DNA of 64,000 nucleotides from a bacterium D16-76 (GCA_009917445.1 QZEE01000002.1:1-64000); one strand, 5' to 3'. Positions 7,993 through 17,063 are shown, numbered from the stretch's first letter. Notes: a model not told the origin generated them from the sequence alone. Numbers and translations are program-made.

Positions 7993-8841
7993 ATGGAAGC
8001 GGCGTGGAACATGAAAATGGCGTGGAACGAATTTACCCAAGGCTTGTGGGCGTGGGCTTCGGGCTTTGCGGGCAATTTGCTGGCGGCGGCGCTGATTTTG
8101 CTGGTGGGCTGGTGGCTGGCGCGGCTGGCGGGCAAATTGACGAAAAAGGCTATGGGACGGGGCCCCATGGACCCTTTGGCGGCAAGCTTTGTGGGGTCGG
8201 CAGTAAAAGGGGTGCTGCTGCTGGTGGCCGGGGTAAGCGCGGTGGCCCGGCTGGAAGTGGACATCACCTCTTTAGTGGCGGCCCTGGGCGCGGCGGGGCT
8301 GACGGCCAGCTTTGCCTTGCAGGGGAGCTTATCCAACTTTGTAAGCGGGATGCAGATTATTTTTACCCGGCCTTTTAAGATGGGGGATTACCTGTCTTTT
8401 GAAGGGCACGAGGGTACGGTGAAGCGGATTGAGGTGCTGTACACCATTTTGGCTACCTTTGACAACAAGGAGGTCGTGGTGCCCAACTCTAAGATGACCA
8501 GCAGCATTGTGGTGAATTTTACCAGCAACGGCACCAGGAGGCTGGACCTTAGCTATGGGGTGGGCTACCAGGCGGATCTGGCTTTGGTGAAGTCTTTGCT
8601 GGGTGAGCTGGCGGAGGCAGACAGCCGCGTGCTGCGGGACCCGGCCCCGATTATTGCGGTGGGCCCGTGGGAGGACAGCTCGGTCACTATGGTGATGAAG
8701 CTGTGGTGCCGGCAGGAGGAATATTGGGACCTGTATTTTTCTATGCAGGAGAAGGTCAAGGGAGCTTTTGATAAGGCGGGGGTGCCTATCCCCTATCCGC
8801 AGATGGACGTCCACTTGGATCAGAAGCCTGGGGGGATGTGA
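7993..8841 (+). CDS. MscS family mechanosensitive channel
   Basis: About 282 residues. Three membrane segments fill roughly residues 15-120, ending in the Gly/Ala-rich pore helix (GAAGLTASFALQGSLSNF), with the MscS hallmark FKMGDYLSFEGHEGTV after it. The C-terminal cytoplasmic vestibule domain follows. The channel releases solutes on hypo-osmotic shock. ATG 7993 follows GGGAGG. The last 56 bp overlap the 3' end of the convergent spoIID gene. Confidence 0.9.
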   Translation: MEAAWNMKMAWNEFTQGLWAWASGFAGNLLAAALILLVGWWLARLAGKLTKKAMGRGPMDPLAASFVGSAVKGVLLLVAGVSAVARLEVDITSLVAALGAAGLTASFALQGSLSNFVSGMQIIFTRPFKMGDYLSFEGHEGTVKRIEVLYTILATFDNKEVVVPNSKMTSSIVVNFTSNGTRRLDLSYGVGYQADLALVKSLLGELAEADSRVLRDPAPIIAVGPWEDSSVTMVMKLWCRQEEYWDLYFSMQEKVKGAFDKAGVPIPYPQMDVHLDQKPGGM

Positions 8842-9925
8842 GCTGGGTGCCGGAGTAGTAGTGGGACAGGATTTCTTCGTAGCTGGCGCCCTGCTTGGCT
8901 AAGAACACGGCCCCGGCCTGGCTCATGCCTACCCCGTGGCCCCAGCCCCGGACATGGAAGGTAAGGCCGTTTGGCCCGGGCTCCCAGGTGAAGCTGGCGC
9001 TGCGCAGGGAGAGCATGGTGCGCAGGTCCCCGCCGGAGACGGTTACGCCCCCTAATTGGGCTTGCTTTACCATGCCTGCGGGGGTGTACTCGATGTCGGT
9101 AAGCCAGGCGTCGGAGGGGCCGGACAGGTCGGGCGGGGTATCGGTTAGGGCTGCTTCGGCCAGGGTTTTAAACTCTTCCTCGGTGAAGGTGCGGCTGCTG
9201 TAGTAGCCGTCGCTGAGCTTGTCGCCCGGGCTGGCTACGGGCTGGAGGTAGGGGCAGTTTTCCGCCGCGCCGGGGTCCCATACGTTGGCGGCGGCTTCTG
9301 TGCTGCCGGGGGAAATGGCGAAGTAGGGCGTTAAGGCGGGCTTGCCCTGCCAGGTGAGCAATTGGCCCTTAACCTGCTGCACAATGCCTTGCAGCAGGGT
9401 CAGGTTGGTTTCGTAGTCTTCCCCCCACCGGGCCTGCATGGCGCTTTGGGGCACGTAGACCAGCCAGTTTTCGCTGTCGCAGGCAAAGTCTGCGCCGTTT
9501 GCCTGTCCGCTGCCCCGCTGGCGGGTATAGTAGGTATAGGCGGCTACGGCCTGGGCTTTTAGGGCTTCTGGGGGGCTGGAAAGGTCCATTTCACAGGCTA
9601 TGGCCGCGGCCAGGAATTCTTCTGCCGGGACGGTGAGGGTTTGGCCGGTGGCTACGTCGTAGAGGGTGAACGCCTCTTCGGTCTGGCTGCTGGGCAGGGC
9701 GGTGCCTTCTAAAAAGTTGGGCAGGAGGCTTTCGGCCGGTATGGGGGGCGTATCGGTGGGGGCTGGAGTTGGCGAGTCGGAAGGGGCCGGGACGGGCGGC
9801 CTTTCGCCGGAGGCGTCTGCCCACAGGGTAAAGGCATATACGGCGGCAGGCAGGGCGGTATAGGCCGCGTAAAGCAGCACGAGTACCAAAAGCACGCGCA
9901 CGGCCGGGCTGCGGGGGTTTTTCAT
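8786..9925 (-). CDS. spoIID: SpoIID-type amidase enhancer / lytic transglycosylase, sporulation
   Basis: The 379-residue protein has an N-terminal membrane anchor (VLLVLVLLYAAYTALPAAVYA) and a Pro/Thr-rich linker. The SpoIID domain follows, with IACEMDLSSPPEALKAQAVA containing the catalytic-type Glu, and the terminal signature RGWGHGVGMSQAGA. SpoIID degrades septal peptidoglycan during engulfment, acting with SpoIIP. Its presence indicates a spore-forming lineage. The gene faces mscS and overlaps its end. Confidence 0.85.
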   Translation of the reverse strand: MKNPRSPAVRVLLVLVLLYAAYTALPAAVYAFTLWADASGERPPVPAPSDSPTPAPTDTPPIPAESLLPNFLEGTALPSSQTEEAFTLYDVATGQTLTVPAEEFLAAAIACEMDLSSPPEALKAQAVAAYTYYTRQRGSGQANGADFACDSENWLVYVPQSAMQARWGEDYETNLTLLQGIVQQVKGQLLTWQGKPALTPYFAISPGSTEAAANVWDPGAAENCPYLQPVASPGDKLSDGYYSSRTFTEEEFKTLAEAALTDTPPDLSGPSDAWLTDIEYTPAGMVKQAQLGGVTVSGGDLRTMLSLRSASFTWEPGPNGLTFHVRGWGHGVGMSQAGAVFLAKQGASYEEILSHYYSGTQLTSPQASDPSGRPSADRG

Positions 9926-10053
9926 GGGGGTTCGCTCCTTTCCTTTGTTACATTTTTCGGGTTTAAATCTTTCAAATCAGATAGGGTTTTTCGGATAAAA
10001 TTCGGGAAATCTTATAAAATTTGCATTTTGTATATTTAAAAATTGCAAAATGG

Positions 10054-10082
10054 TTGACTTCCCTCCCCCTTCACGATAGAAT
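10054..10082 (+). promoter_or_regulatory. Sigma-A promoter of citrate synthase
   Basis: TTGACT (10054-10059), 17-bp spacer, TAGAAT (10077-10082). Confidence 0.75.
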
Positions 10083-10130
10083 AGTAGGACAGCATGGAAA
10101 ATCTTTAGGATCGTGGAAGGAGCGTATGGG

Positions 10131-11486
10131 ATGCAAGAGATGGAGAACAAGTCCGCCATGAAGGAGCTTTGCGAGGAATACCGGCGCAACAACAGCATTT
10201 CAAAGGAGGAGTATGCCCGCCACCGGGTAAAGCGGGGCCTGCGCAACGAGGACGGCACCGGCGTTATGGCGGGGCTGACCCATGTGTGCAATGTCCACGG
10301 CTATTTGATTGACGACGGCGACAAGGTGCCGGACAAGGGGCGGCTGACGTACCGGGGCATTAACGTGGAGGACATTGTGGCCGGGTGCGGGGCCGAGGGG
10401 CGGTTTGGCTTTGAAGAGGTGGCGTGGCTGCTGATTTTTGGCAAGCTGCCGGACAAGAAACAATTTGACCGCATGTGCGGCCTGCTTTATGACAACCGGG
10501 AGCTGCCGGAATATTTCCCGGAGGATATGATTATCAAGGCGCCGTCGAAAAATATTATGAACAAGCTGGCCCGCTCGGTGCTGGCTTTGTATTCGTATGA
10601 TGAGAACCCGGATGACCAGTCTTTGGAGAACAACATGCGGCAGAGCATAGCGCTGATTGCCCGGATGCCCTCGATTATGTCTTACGCTTACCAGGTGAAG
10701 CGCCGCCATTTTGACCGGGAAAGCATGTTCTTCCACCCCTATGAGCCGGGGCACTGCACGGCAGAGGCTATTTTGAACGCTTTGCGGTCGGACAGGGTCT
10801 TTACCCAGGAGGAGGCCCGGCTGCTGGACCTGCTGATGGTGCTGCACGCCGAGCACGGCGGCGGCAACAACTCTACCTTTACCACCCGGGTGCTTACCTC
10901 GGCGGGGACAGATATTTACTCGGCTATTGGCGCGGCGGTGGGGTCTTTGAAGGGCTTCCGCCACGGCGGGGCCAACCACCGGGTGCGCATGATGATGGAC
11001 GACATCATGGCAAACGTAAAGGATTGGGCCGATGACGAGGAAGTGGGCCGCTATCTGGGAAAAATCCTGCGGGGCGAGGCGGCGGACGGCAGCGGGCTGA
11101 TTTACGGCATGGGCCACGCCATTTACACCTTGTCCGACCCTAGGGCGGTGATCTTGAAGGAAAAGGCCCGGGGGCTGGCAAAGGAAAAGGGCTTTGACAA
11201 GAAACTGGACTTGTACGAGCGGATTGAGCGGCTTTCGCCCCAGGTGTTCTACCAGGTGACGAAAAAGGAAAAGGTTATTTGTGCCAACGTGGATTTTTAC
11301 TCGGGCCTGGTGTACGAGATGCTGGGCATACCGGAGGACCTGTTTACGCCTATGTTCGCGGTGTCCCGCATTGCCGGCTGGTGCGCCCACCGTATCGAAG
11401 AGCTTACCACCGGCGGGCGCATTATGCGGCCTGCTTACCGGGCGCTGCCGGTGCGTCAGCCCTATAAACCCATGGCCGAGCGGTAG
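10131..11486 (+). CDS. gltA: Citrate synthase
   Basis: The 451-residue protein carries both catalytic boxes: the substrate-binding LHAEHGGGNNSTF and the active-site GMGHAIYTLSDPRA, with a C-terminal R-I-A-G-W-AH-type segment (VSRIAGWCAHRIEE). It condenses oxaloacetate and acetyl-CoA to citrate, here probably for glutamate synthesis. The ATG at 10131 follows AAGGAG by eight bases. It stands alone, as is common in Clostridia with an incomplete TCA cycle. Confidence 0.95.
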   Translation: MQEMENKSAMKELCEEYRRNNSISKEEYARHRVKRGLRNEDGTGVMAGLTHVCNVHGYLIDDGDKVPDKGRLTYRGINVEDIVAGCGAEGRFGFEEVAWLLIFGKLPDKKQFDRMCGLLYDNRELPEYFPEDMIIKAPSKNIMNKLARSVLALYSYDENPDDQSLENNMRQSIALIARMPSIMSYAYQVKRRHFDRESMFFHPYEPGHCTAEAILNALRSDRVFTQEEARLLDLLMVLHAEHGGGNNSTFTTRVLTSAGTDIYSAIGAAVGSLKGFRHGGANHRVRMMMDDIMANVKDWADDEEVGRYLGKILRGEAADGSGLIYGMGHAIYTLSDPRAVILKEKARGLAKEKGFDKKLDLYERIERLSPQVFYQVTKKEKVICANVDFYSGLVYEMLGIPEDLFTPMFAVSRIAGWCAHRIEELTTGGRIMRPAYRALPVRQPYKPMAER

Positions 11487-11532
11487 GGCTTGGCCCCCAC
11501 TAAAAGCTATGGCGGCGGGGCGCGGATTATGC

Positions 11533-11561
11533 TTGTGCAGAAGGGCAGAACGTGCTATAAT
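11533..11561 (+). promoter_or_regulatory. Sigma-A promoter
   Basis: TTGTGC (11533-11538), 17-bp spacer, TATAAT (11556-11561), 50 bp ahead of the membrane protein gene. Confidence 0.7.
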
Positions 11562-11611
11562 AAGAAAATACCCCTGGCGGGGCGAATCTGATAGGGCGGC
11601 GAGGTCTGTTT

Positions 11612-12496
11612 ATGATGAATGTTGGAAATGCTTTAAAGGTCCTTTGCGTAGGGTTTGGCGTGGGAGTAGTGCTGCGGGTGGTACAAATGTTGTATTTCTT
11701 CGATTACGCTACCGGCTTTTATACGGACGGCGGCTTGGTGGCGGGGCTTAGCTTAGGGCTGCCGTTGCTGGCGGCGGTGGTGAATGGCGTAATGTGTTTT
11801 AAATCCCGGCGGTATTTTGGCCCATATGTGCCCAGGCGCAACGCCCTTGTGGGGGGTGCGGCGGTTTTTTCGGGGCTGGTGCTGATTGTTTCTTCGGTTT
11901 TGCAGGGCATTGACGCTTTTCATTTTTGGAAGACCGGCCTTTCCGGGTATGATTTTGCCCACCAGAAGACTATCTATTTTGCTTTCCTCCTTGCCTCCCT
12001 GCTGTTTGGAGGGGTACAGCTGTATATGTCCGTGGGCTTTTTTACAGGGCAGAGGAATTTGCAGGCCGTCCCGCTGCTTTACCTGGCGGCGGTGGCTTGG
12101 GGGATAGCCAACCTGATTTTGGCCTATGTGTTCTACGCTAAGTCCTCTTCTTTTGTAGAGAATTTCTTCTCCGTGATCAGCTGCGCTTCTTTGCTCATGA
12201 GCCTGTTTTACCTGTGCAAGCTGTTTGCCGGGGTGGACGAAGAGGGCGCTGCCAAGCGCGTCTTTGTTAGCGGCGGGCTGGCTGTGGTATTGACGGTCAC
12301 GTATTGCTTCTCCAACTTGGCCTTAATGCTGCTGGGACGCCAATATGTGGGGGAAGCGCCTGGGCCTATCCAGCTTTCCAGCTTAAGTGTGGCTTTGTTT
12401 GTGCTTACGTTCTTGATCAATTTCCGGAAGTACAGCCTGCGGCGTACACCTTCGGAGGCTTCTAAGCAGGAAGAGCGGAAGTTTAAACCGAATTAA
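11612..12496 (+). CDS. Polytopic membrane protein of unknown function
   Basis: The 294-residue protein shows about eight hydrophobic segments spread over its length (for example GLVLIVSSVLQGI, FAFLLASLLFGGVQLYM, LLMSLFYLCKLF). The tail is short and basic (FRKYSLRRTPSEASKQEERK). I do not recognise a family. It has its own promoter and terminator. Confidence 0.7.
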   Translation: MMNVGNALKVLCVGFGVGVVLRVVQMLYFFDYATGFYTDGGLVAGLSLGLPLLAAVVNGVMCFKSRRYFGPYVPRRNALVGGAAVFSGLVLIVSSVLQGIDAFHFWKTGLSGYDFAHQKTIYFAFLLASLLFGGVQLYMSVGFFTGQRNLQAVPLLYLAAVAWGIANLILAYVFYAKSSSFVENFFSVISCASLLMSLFYLCKLFAGVDEEGAAKRVFVSGGLAVVLTVTYCFSNLALMLLGRQYVGEAPGPIQLSSLSVALFVLTFLINFRKYSLRRTPSEASKQEERKFKPN

Positions 12497-12502
12497 AAAA
12501 GG

Positions 12503-12533
12503 ATGCCGCCGGGCCCAGGGGCTTCGGCGGCAT
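12503..12533. terminator. Bidirectional terminator between convergent genes
   Basis: Stem ATGCCGCCG / CGGCGGCAT, with A-run on the left and TTTT on the right, placed between the membrane-protein gene and uxaC. Confidence 0.8.
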
Positions 12534-12544
12534 TTTGCTGGTTA

Positions 12545-13984
12545 TCAGACGGTTTCCAGGTCAAACCCGAAATACTGTACGGCATTGTTATAGCAGATGC
12601 CTTTTAGGAGGGTTGTAAGCTTTTCCATATCCTTGGGGTACTCCCCCCCTTCTACCCAGGCGCCCAGGAGGTTGCAGAGGATGCGGCGGAAATACTCGTG
12701 GCGGGGGTAGGAAAGGAAACTGCGGGAGTCGGTAAGCATGCCCAGGAAATTGCCCAGGAGGCCCAGGTTTGCCAGGGAGGTCATTTGCTTTACCATGCCG
12801 GCCTTGTGGTCGTTGAACCACCAGGCCGCCCCCTGCTGCACCTTGCCTACGGTGCCGCCCTCCCCAAAGCAGCCGATGGTGGAGCCGATGGCCGCGTCGT
12901 CGTTGGGGTTTAGGCTATAGAGGATGGTTTTGGGCAGGGCGTCCTTTTCTGCCAGGGCATTGAGGACTTCCGCGATTTTATTGACCGCGGCGGTATGTAT
13001 GGCGTCAAAGCCGGTATCAGGGCCCAGCTTGCGGTACTGGGGCTTGTGGTTGTCACGGCTGCATCCAAAATGGATTTGCATAGCCCAGCCCAGGCGGGCG
13101 TATTCGCCGCCGACAAACTGTAGGAAGGCGGTTTTAAAGCAGAGCTCCTCTTCCCTGCTGACGGCTTCGCCGCCCAGGCGCTTGGCGAATATTTTTTCTA
13201 TGGCTTCCGGGGAGGCGGGTTCGTACATGAGGAACTCCAGCCCGTGGTCGGAAAGGCGGCAGCCCAGGGAATCGAAAAAGGCCATGCGGTTTTGCAGGGC
13301 TTTGCAAAGACCGGCAAAGGTGGAGATTTCTACCCCGGCGGCTTTGCCCAGCTTTTGCAGGTAGGGCAGGTAGTCGAGCTTTTCCAGGTTCATGGCTTTA
13401 TCGGGCCGGAAGGCGGGCAGCACCTGCACCGGGAAGCTTTTGTCCGCGGCCAGGGCCTTGTGCCAGCGAAGGTCGTCGGCTGGGTCGTCGGTGGTGCACA
13501 ACAGCGTTACGCCGGAGCGGAGGATCAGGCTGCGGGCGCTCATGCCGGGCTGCTGGAGTTTTTCGTTGCACAGCTGCCAGACCTCTTCCGCCGTATCGCC
13601 CCCCAGCACGCCTTTGTAGCCAAAATAGCGCTGCAGCTCCAGGTGGCTCCAATGGAACAGGGGGTTGCCAATGGCTTTGTCTAAGGTCTCCGCCCATTTT
13701 TGGAAGCGCTCACGGTCTGGCGCGCCGCCGCTGACATAGGGCTCGTCTATGCCGTTTGCCCGCATCTGGCGCCATTTGTAATGGTCGCCGAAATAGCCGC
13801 CCTCTGGGTTTTGGCCCCCCAGCCACAGCTGGGTGATGTTTTCAAAGTGCTGGTCCTCAAAAATCTCCTGGGGGCTGATGTGGCAGTGGTAGTCTACAAT
13901 AGGCAGCTTGGCCGCACAGCTGTGGTAGAGCTCCCGGGCGGTCCCGGTTTCCAGCAAAAAGTCCTGGTCCATAAATTCTTTCAA
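12545..13984 (-). CDS. uxaC: Glucuronate isomerase
   Basis: The 479-residue protein has the UxaC opening (KEFMDQDFLLETGTARELYH), metal-binding VDYHCHISP, and downstream QIHFGCSRDNH and YPRHEYFRR boxes. It converts D-glucuronate to D-fructuronate, or galacturonate to tagaturonate, at the head of hexuronate breakdown. A TTG at 13984 is the best start: AGGAGG lies eight bases upstream and the protein then has the family's usual N-terminus and length. No other uronate genes are adjacent. Confidence 0.93.
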   Translation of the reverse strand: MKEFMDQDFLLETGTARELYHSCAAKLPIVDYHCHISPQEIFEDQHFENITQLWLGGQNPEGGYFGDHYKWRQMRANGIDEPYVSGGAPDRERFQKWAETLDKAIGNPLFHWSHLELQRYFGYKGVLGGDTAEEVWQLCNEKLQQPGMSARSLILRSGVTLLCTTDDPADDLRWHKALAADKSFPVQVLPAFRPDKAMNLEKLDYLPYLQKLGKAAGVEISTFAGLCKALQNRMAFFDSLGCRLSDHGLEFLMYEPASPEAIEKIFAKRLGGEAVSREEELCFKTAFLQFVGGEYARLGWAMQIHFGCSRDNHKPQYRKLGPDTGFDAIHTAAVNKIAEVLNALAEKDALPKTILYSLNPNDDAAIGSTIGCFGEGGTVGKVQQGAAWWFNDHKAGMVKQMTSLANLGLLGNFLGMLTDSRSFLSYPRHEYFRRILCNLLGAWVEGGEYPKDMEKLTTLLKGICYNNAVQYFGFDLETV

Positions 13985-14115
13985 GGGTATGACCTCCTTA
14001 CAAACGGTATAGGGTTTTCCTCTTACCATTGTATCCCTTTCGGCTGCCGTATGCAAGGGCTGGCCGGGAAAAAGGCGGGGCTGGGGAAATTTTGGGGCTG
14101 TTTTGCAAAAATCTA

Positions 14116-14144
14116 TTGACTTTGCAGGGAAACTACCGTATATT
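14116..14144 (+). promoter_or_regulatory. Sigma-A promoter of the HTH regulator
   Basis: TTGACT (14116-14121), 17-bp spacer, TATATT (14139-14144). Confidence 0.7.
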
Positions 14145-14190
14145 TCAAAGTAGGAACATTTGCATCCGGACTCTGTCTACAGGAGGGCTT

Positions 14191-14778
14191 ATGCGTAAAG
14201 ACGAACATAGCGGCGCGATTTTCCACGCCTTTCAAAAATCCTTCCGGGCCCTGCAGGGGGACATGCCCCTGGGGGACTTTGCCAAAAAGCTGGAAATGTC
14301 CCAGGCCCTTGTGCGGACTTACCTGGATGGCACAAGGTTTCCGGATTCCCAGGGGCTGCAAAAGATTTCGGAGCTGTGCGGCGTGTCGGTTGACTGGCTG
14401 CTGGGGCGCTCGGATTTCCAGGTGAAGGAGCACGCCAACATCACCGCCCAGGAAATGGGGCTGAGCGAAAAGGCGGCGCTCTTCCTGCAAAACGCCAAGG
14501 CCAAGGGCGCGGAATCCCCGGAAGGGCTTTACCCGCAGCTGGTGAGCATGCTGATGGAAAACAAGCACTTTACCCGGTTTATCCAGCAGGTACAGCAGTA
14601 TAAAAAGCGGGTGGAGGAAATGGAACAGAAACTAAAGGGGGCCGCCCCCTCTATGCGGGATTTTTACGCCTACCGCTTGAAGAGTGAGAAGGCCGCTGTG
14701 GCCCAGGTGCTGGGCGACCTGCTCAGCGATATGGCGGATTTGCCTGGGCTGCAGGAAGAGGGCAAGAAGAAGGGGTAA
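14191..14778 (+). CDS. XRE-type helix-turn-helix regulator
   Basis: About 195 residues. An XRE/Cro-like HTH spans roughly residues 25-75 (FAKKLEMSQALVRTYLDGTR... LCGVSVDWLLGRSD). A helical C-terminal domain with coiled-coil character follows (RFIQQVQQYKKRVEEMEQKL). DNA targets are unknown. Start ATG 14191 follows AGGAGGG. Its base composition is that of the host, so it belongs to the chromosome rather than the adjacent prophage. Confidence 0.8.
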   Translation: MRKDEHSGAIFHAFQKSFRALQGDMPLGDFAKKLEMSQALVRTYLDGTRFPDSQGLQKISELCGVSVDWLLGRSDFQVKEHANITAQEMGLSEKAALFLQNAKAKGAESPEGLYPQLVSMLMENKHFTRFIQQVQQYKKRVEEMEQKLKGAAPSMRDFYAYRLKSEKAAVAQVLGDLLSDMADLPGLQEEGKKKG

Positions 14779-14805
14779 GGCGGGCAAATCTAAAAAGAAG
14801 ACAGA

Positions 14806-14838
14806 AAGGCCGGCGCAGCACACCGCTACGCCGGCCTT
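14806..14838. terminator. Bidirectional terminator next to the attachment site
   Basis: Perfect 10-bp stem AAGGCCGGCG / CGCCGGCCTT. On the minus strand T-rich DNA follows, so it served the truncated gene at 14,869. Confidence 0.75.
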
Positions 14839-14868
14839 CTATGCTTATTGGGGGGGATTAAAAAGAGC

Positions 14869-14949
14869 TTACTTCAAGCCCTCATAAACCGCCACGGCGC
14901 AGGCAACGGTCGCGCCTACCATGGGGTTGTTGCCCAATCTAGTCAATTT
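14869..14949 (-). pseudogene. Orphan 3' end of a host gene at the left prophage boundary
   Basis: The minus-strand frame ends with KLTRLGNNPMVGATVACA, continuing about ten residues to a TAA at 14869-14871, and is followed by a terminator. The GC-rich composition stops inside this codon run, near 14,935-14,950. Upstream the frame continues only a short way into AT-rich DNA before a stop. So the prophage seems to have inserted into the 3' part of this gene. I do not recognise the gene. The attachment core lies most likely around 14,930-14,950. Confidence 0.55.
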
Positions 14950-15075
14950 TGCGTATTTGTGTATTTCGTTGAAAATGGAAAGGTTTTTATAACGCTAAAT
15001 TGGATTATATCCACAACACGTTTGCGGAATTATGTGTATTTATGTAAATGTGTCCGTAATATTGTGCCCACCAAT

Positions 15076-15097
15076 GTGTCAACTTTGTGTCAACTTT
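15076..15097. repeat. Tandem 11-bp direct repeat before int
   Basis: Two exact head-to-tail copies of GTGTCAACTTT just upstream of the integrase promoter. They resemble arm-type integrase sites or a repressor/excisionase binding site. Confidence 0.6.
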
Positions 15098-15101
15098 CCT
15101 C

Positions 15102-15131
15102 TTGACTCTTCTATATGTATGATGCTATAAT
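15102..15131 (+). promoter_or_regulatory. Promoter of the integrase gene
   Basis: TTGACT (15102-15107), 18-bp spacer, TATAAT (15126-15131). Confidence 0.75.
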
Positions 15132-15165
15132 ACATACTGAAGTACGATCAAGGAGGGATAATGTT

Positions 15166-16449
15166 ATGGGAAAGATAATGACATCTTTTAACGAGAAACA
15201 AAACGGCAGTCGTAGTTGGGGATATAGATTTGAAGTTGCTTCCGAACAAGGTCAGAGAAGATGGATAAGAAAAAGAGGGTTTAGCACAAAAGCTGAGGCT
15301 TTGAAGGCTGGTCGTGAGGCTCTTGCACAATACGAAAATACCGGGGAAATCGTAACCCCATCGGAATTATCATTTTCCGATTTTGCTAATATTTGGTTAG
15401 ATAGTATGTCAGGAAGTGTAAAAGAAACTACGTTAAATAACTATAAAAAAAGACTACGCTTATATATTACTCCACATATAGGTTTATACGCCTTAAAATC
15501 TATCAAGAAAAACACTTTAAGAAACCTTTTGAGAAAATTGTATGAAAGTGGATTATCTTATAATACGCTAACAAGCATAAAAGGGATGCTAACAAACTGT
15601 TTTGCTTTCGCTGTAGACGAGCAATATCTTATCCAGTCCCCAGCCAATGGAAAACTAACAATACCAAAAAACGACAACTTTGAAAATGAAAGAATTGTAA
15701 GTACATCTAAGCCCCATGTTTATATACCAAAAGACAAATGGGAACAAATCATTGAAAGGTTTCCAGAAGGGCATCCATCGCATATACCATTGATGCTTGG
15801 ATATAAATGTGGGATGAGATTAGGAGAAGTTTTCGCTTTACAGTGGAAAAATATAGACCTAGACAGCAATACAATTATTATAGAAAGCCAAGTACAATGG
15901 CATAAAAACGAGCGACCTAAGAAAGAACGAAATAACCCTAATAAACGTAACACAACAGAAGAAAGCGGGTTTTGGTATATTTCTAAGCCAAAATACAATT
16001 CTTCAAGAAAGATTACAATCGACCAGGATCTTTCAGACTTACTTCGGCGCAAAAAAGAAAACCAGGAAAATTCGGCTAAATATTACGATGATCTATATAC
16101 GTACTATAAAGTGGATGCTCGTGGCATCATATCTATCGGTCAAGGCGATACAAGTAATACTTTAGATTTGGTAAATGTTAGAGAAAATGGAACTTTTGTC
16201 AGCCCTCGCACTATGCAACACACAAGTTCCATTATCCATCACAAAATGGAATATCCTGAGTTTGACTTTCATAGTCTTAGACATACACATGCAACTATAC
16301 TTGCTGAAAATGGTGCATCGCCTATGTATGTACAGCATCGCCTTGGTCACAAAAATATAAGTGTAACAATAGGCGTATATTTCCATTATACAGAGCATTT
16401 CGACCAAACTGGTAATGAGTTGCTAGAAGAAATATTTAGTGAAACGTAA
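15166..16449 (+). CDS. int: Tyrosine-family phage integrase
   Basis: The 427-residue recombinase has an N-terminal arm-binding domain (SWGYRFEV, WIRKRGFSTKAEA), a SAM-like core-binding domain around 80-190, and the catalytic domain. The tetrad is visible as R in GMRLGEVFALQW, H-x-x-R in HSLRHTHAT, and Tyr in the GVYFHYTEHF region after GHKNIS. It integrates and excises the prophage at the adjacent site. ATG 15166 follows AAGGAGGG. It is the only gene besides the 70-codon one at 59.9 kb that reads on the plus strand within the prophage. Confidence 0.93.
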   Translation: MGKIMTSFNEKQNGSRSWGYRFEVASEQGQRRWIRKRGFSTKAEALKAGREALAQYENTGEIVTPSELSFSDFANIWLDSMSGSVKETTLNNYKKRLRLYITPHIGLYALKSIKKNTLRNLLRKLYESGLSYNTLTSIKGMLTNCFAFAVDEQYLIQSPANGKLTIPKNDNFENERIVSTSKPHVYIPKDKWEQIIERFPEGHPSHIPLMLGYKCGMRLGEVFALQWKNIDLDSNTIIIESQVQWHKNERPKKERNNPNKRNTTEESGFWYISKPKYNSSRKITIDQDLSDLLRRKKENQENSAKYYDDLYTYYKVDARGIISIGQGDTSNTLDLVNVRENGTFVSPRTMQHTSSIIHHKMEYPEFDFHSLRHTHATILAENGASPMYVQHRLGHKNISVTIGVYFHYTEHFDQTGNELLEEIFSET

Positions 16450-16463
16450 TGGTGGAAAAAAAA

Positions 16464-16486
16464 GAGGGGCGCAAAATGCGCCCCTC
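16464..16486. terminator. Bidirectional terminator between int and the lysis module
   Basis: Stem GAGGGGCGC / GCGCCCCTC with A-run on the left and T-run to the right, between convergent genes. Confidence 0.85.
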
Positions 16487-16493
16487 AAGTTTT

Positions 16494-17063
16494 CTAGTTT
16501 CTATGTTGCATTAGATTTGATATTCCGTCAGCATCTTCCATATCGATAACGATTAGCTCATGCATTGCTGGCTGCACCACTGTGTGCATATAGCCATTCC
16601 CGTTAATAGCCTCGTAATCATTAAATAGTTCCCAAAACGCCTCAGATTCCATTTTCGTCCATGCCTGTAATGGGTTATGGTCTTTACTTGTATAATATCG
16701 ATAATTTTGAAGTAAGCTATCACGGAGTTTATTCCGTTCACGTCCCTTAATACCATCTTCCATTTCCATTAAACGTCTTGTATTGTCATCTTGCGCTTTA
16801 CGCAATTCCTGAATTTCATTTTCTAGCGCCTGCTGAATTTCCACACTTTTTTGACGATATTCAGGAAATTTTTGAATTGCCTCAAGCGCCTCGTTTAATT
16901 GTGTTTTATTGTCATCCTTTTCTTTAATCTTCTTTACCGCAAAGTTTTTCACTTGAATGTATATCTTAACAATGAAGTAGGCGGCAAGAATAAGACATAC
17001 AAGATCTGTAATCGTAAAATTCCCAAATATTTTGAGAAAATCTTCTATCCCAATCATTTTCAC
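16494..17063 (-). CDS. Membrane-anchored coiled-coil phage protein
   Basis: The 189-residue protein has one N-terminal membrane segment (LVCLILAAYFIVKIYIQV) and then a long coiled coil (QKSVEIQQALENEIQELRKAQDD). The C-terminal domain of about 90 residues includes YYTSKDHNPLQAWTKME. Proteins of this form lie near lysis genes in gut Firmicutes phages. It could be an accessory lysis protein; function not established. It is the last gene of the minus-strand transcript. Confidence 0.65.
   Translation of the reverse strand: MKMIGIEDFLKIFGNFTITDLVCLILAAYFIVKIYIQVKNFAVKKIKEKDDNKTQLNEALEAIQKFPEYRQKSVEIQQALENEIQELRKAQDDNTRRLMEMEDGIKGRERNKLRDSLLQNYRYYTSKDHNPLQAWTKMESEAFWELFNDYEAINGNGYMHTVVQPAMHELIVIDMEDADGISNLMQHRN

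Noticed and set aside
10200-11390. Minus-strand ORF of 396 codons
   Set aside because: Shadow of citrate synthase; His/Gln/Arg-rich with no family resemblance.
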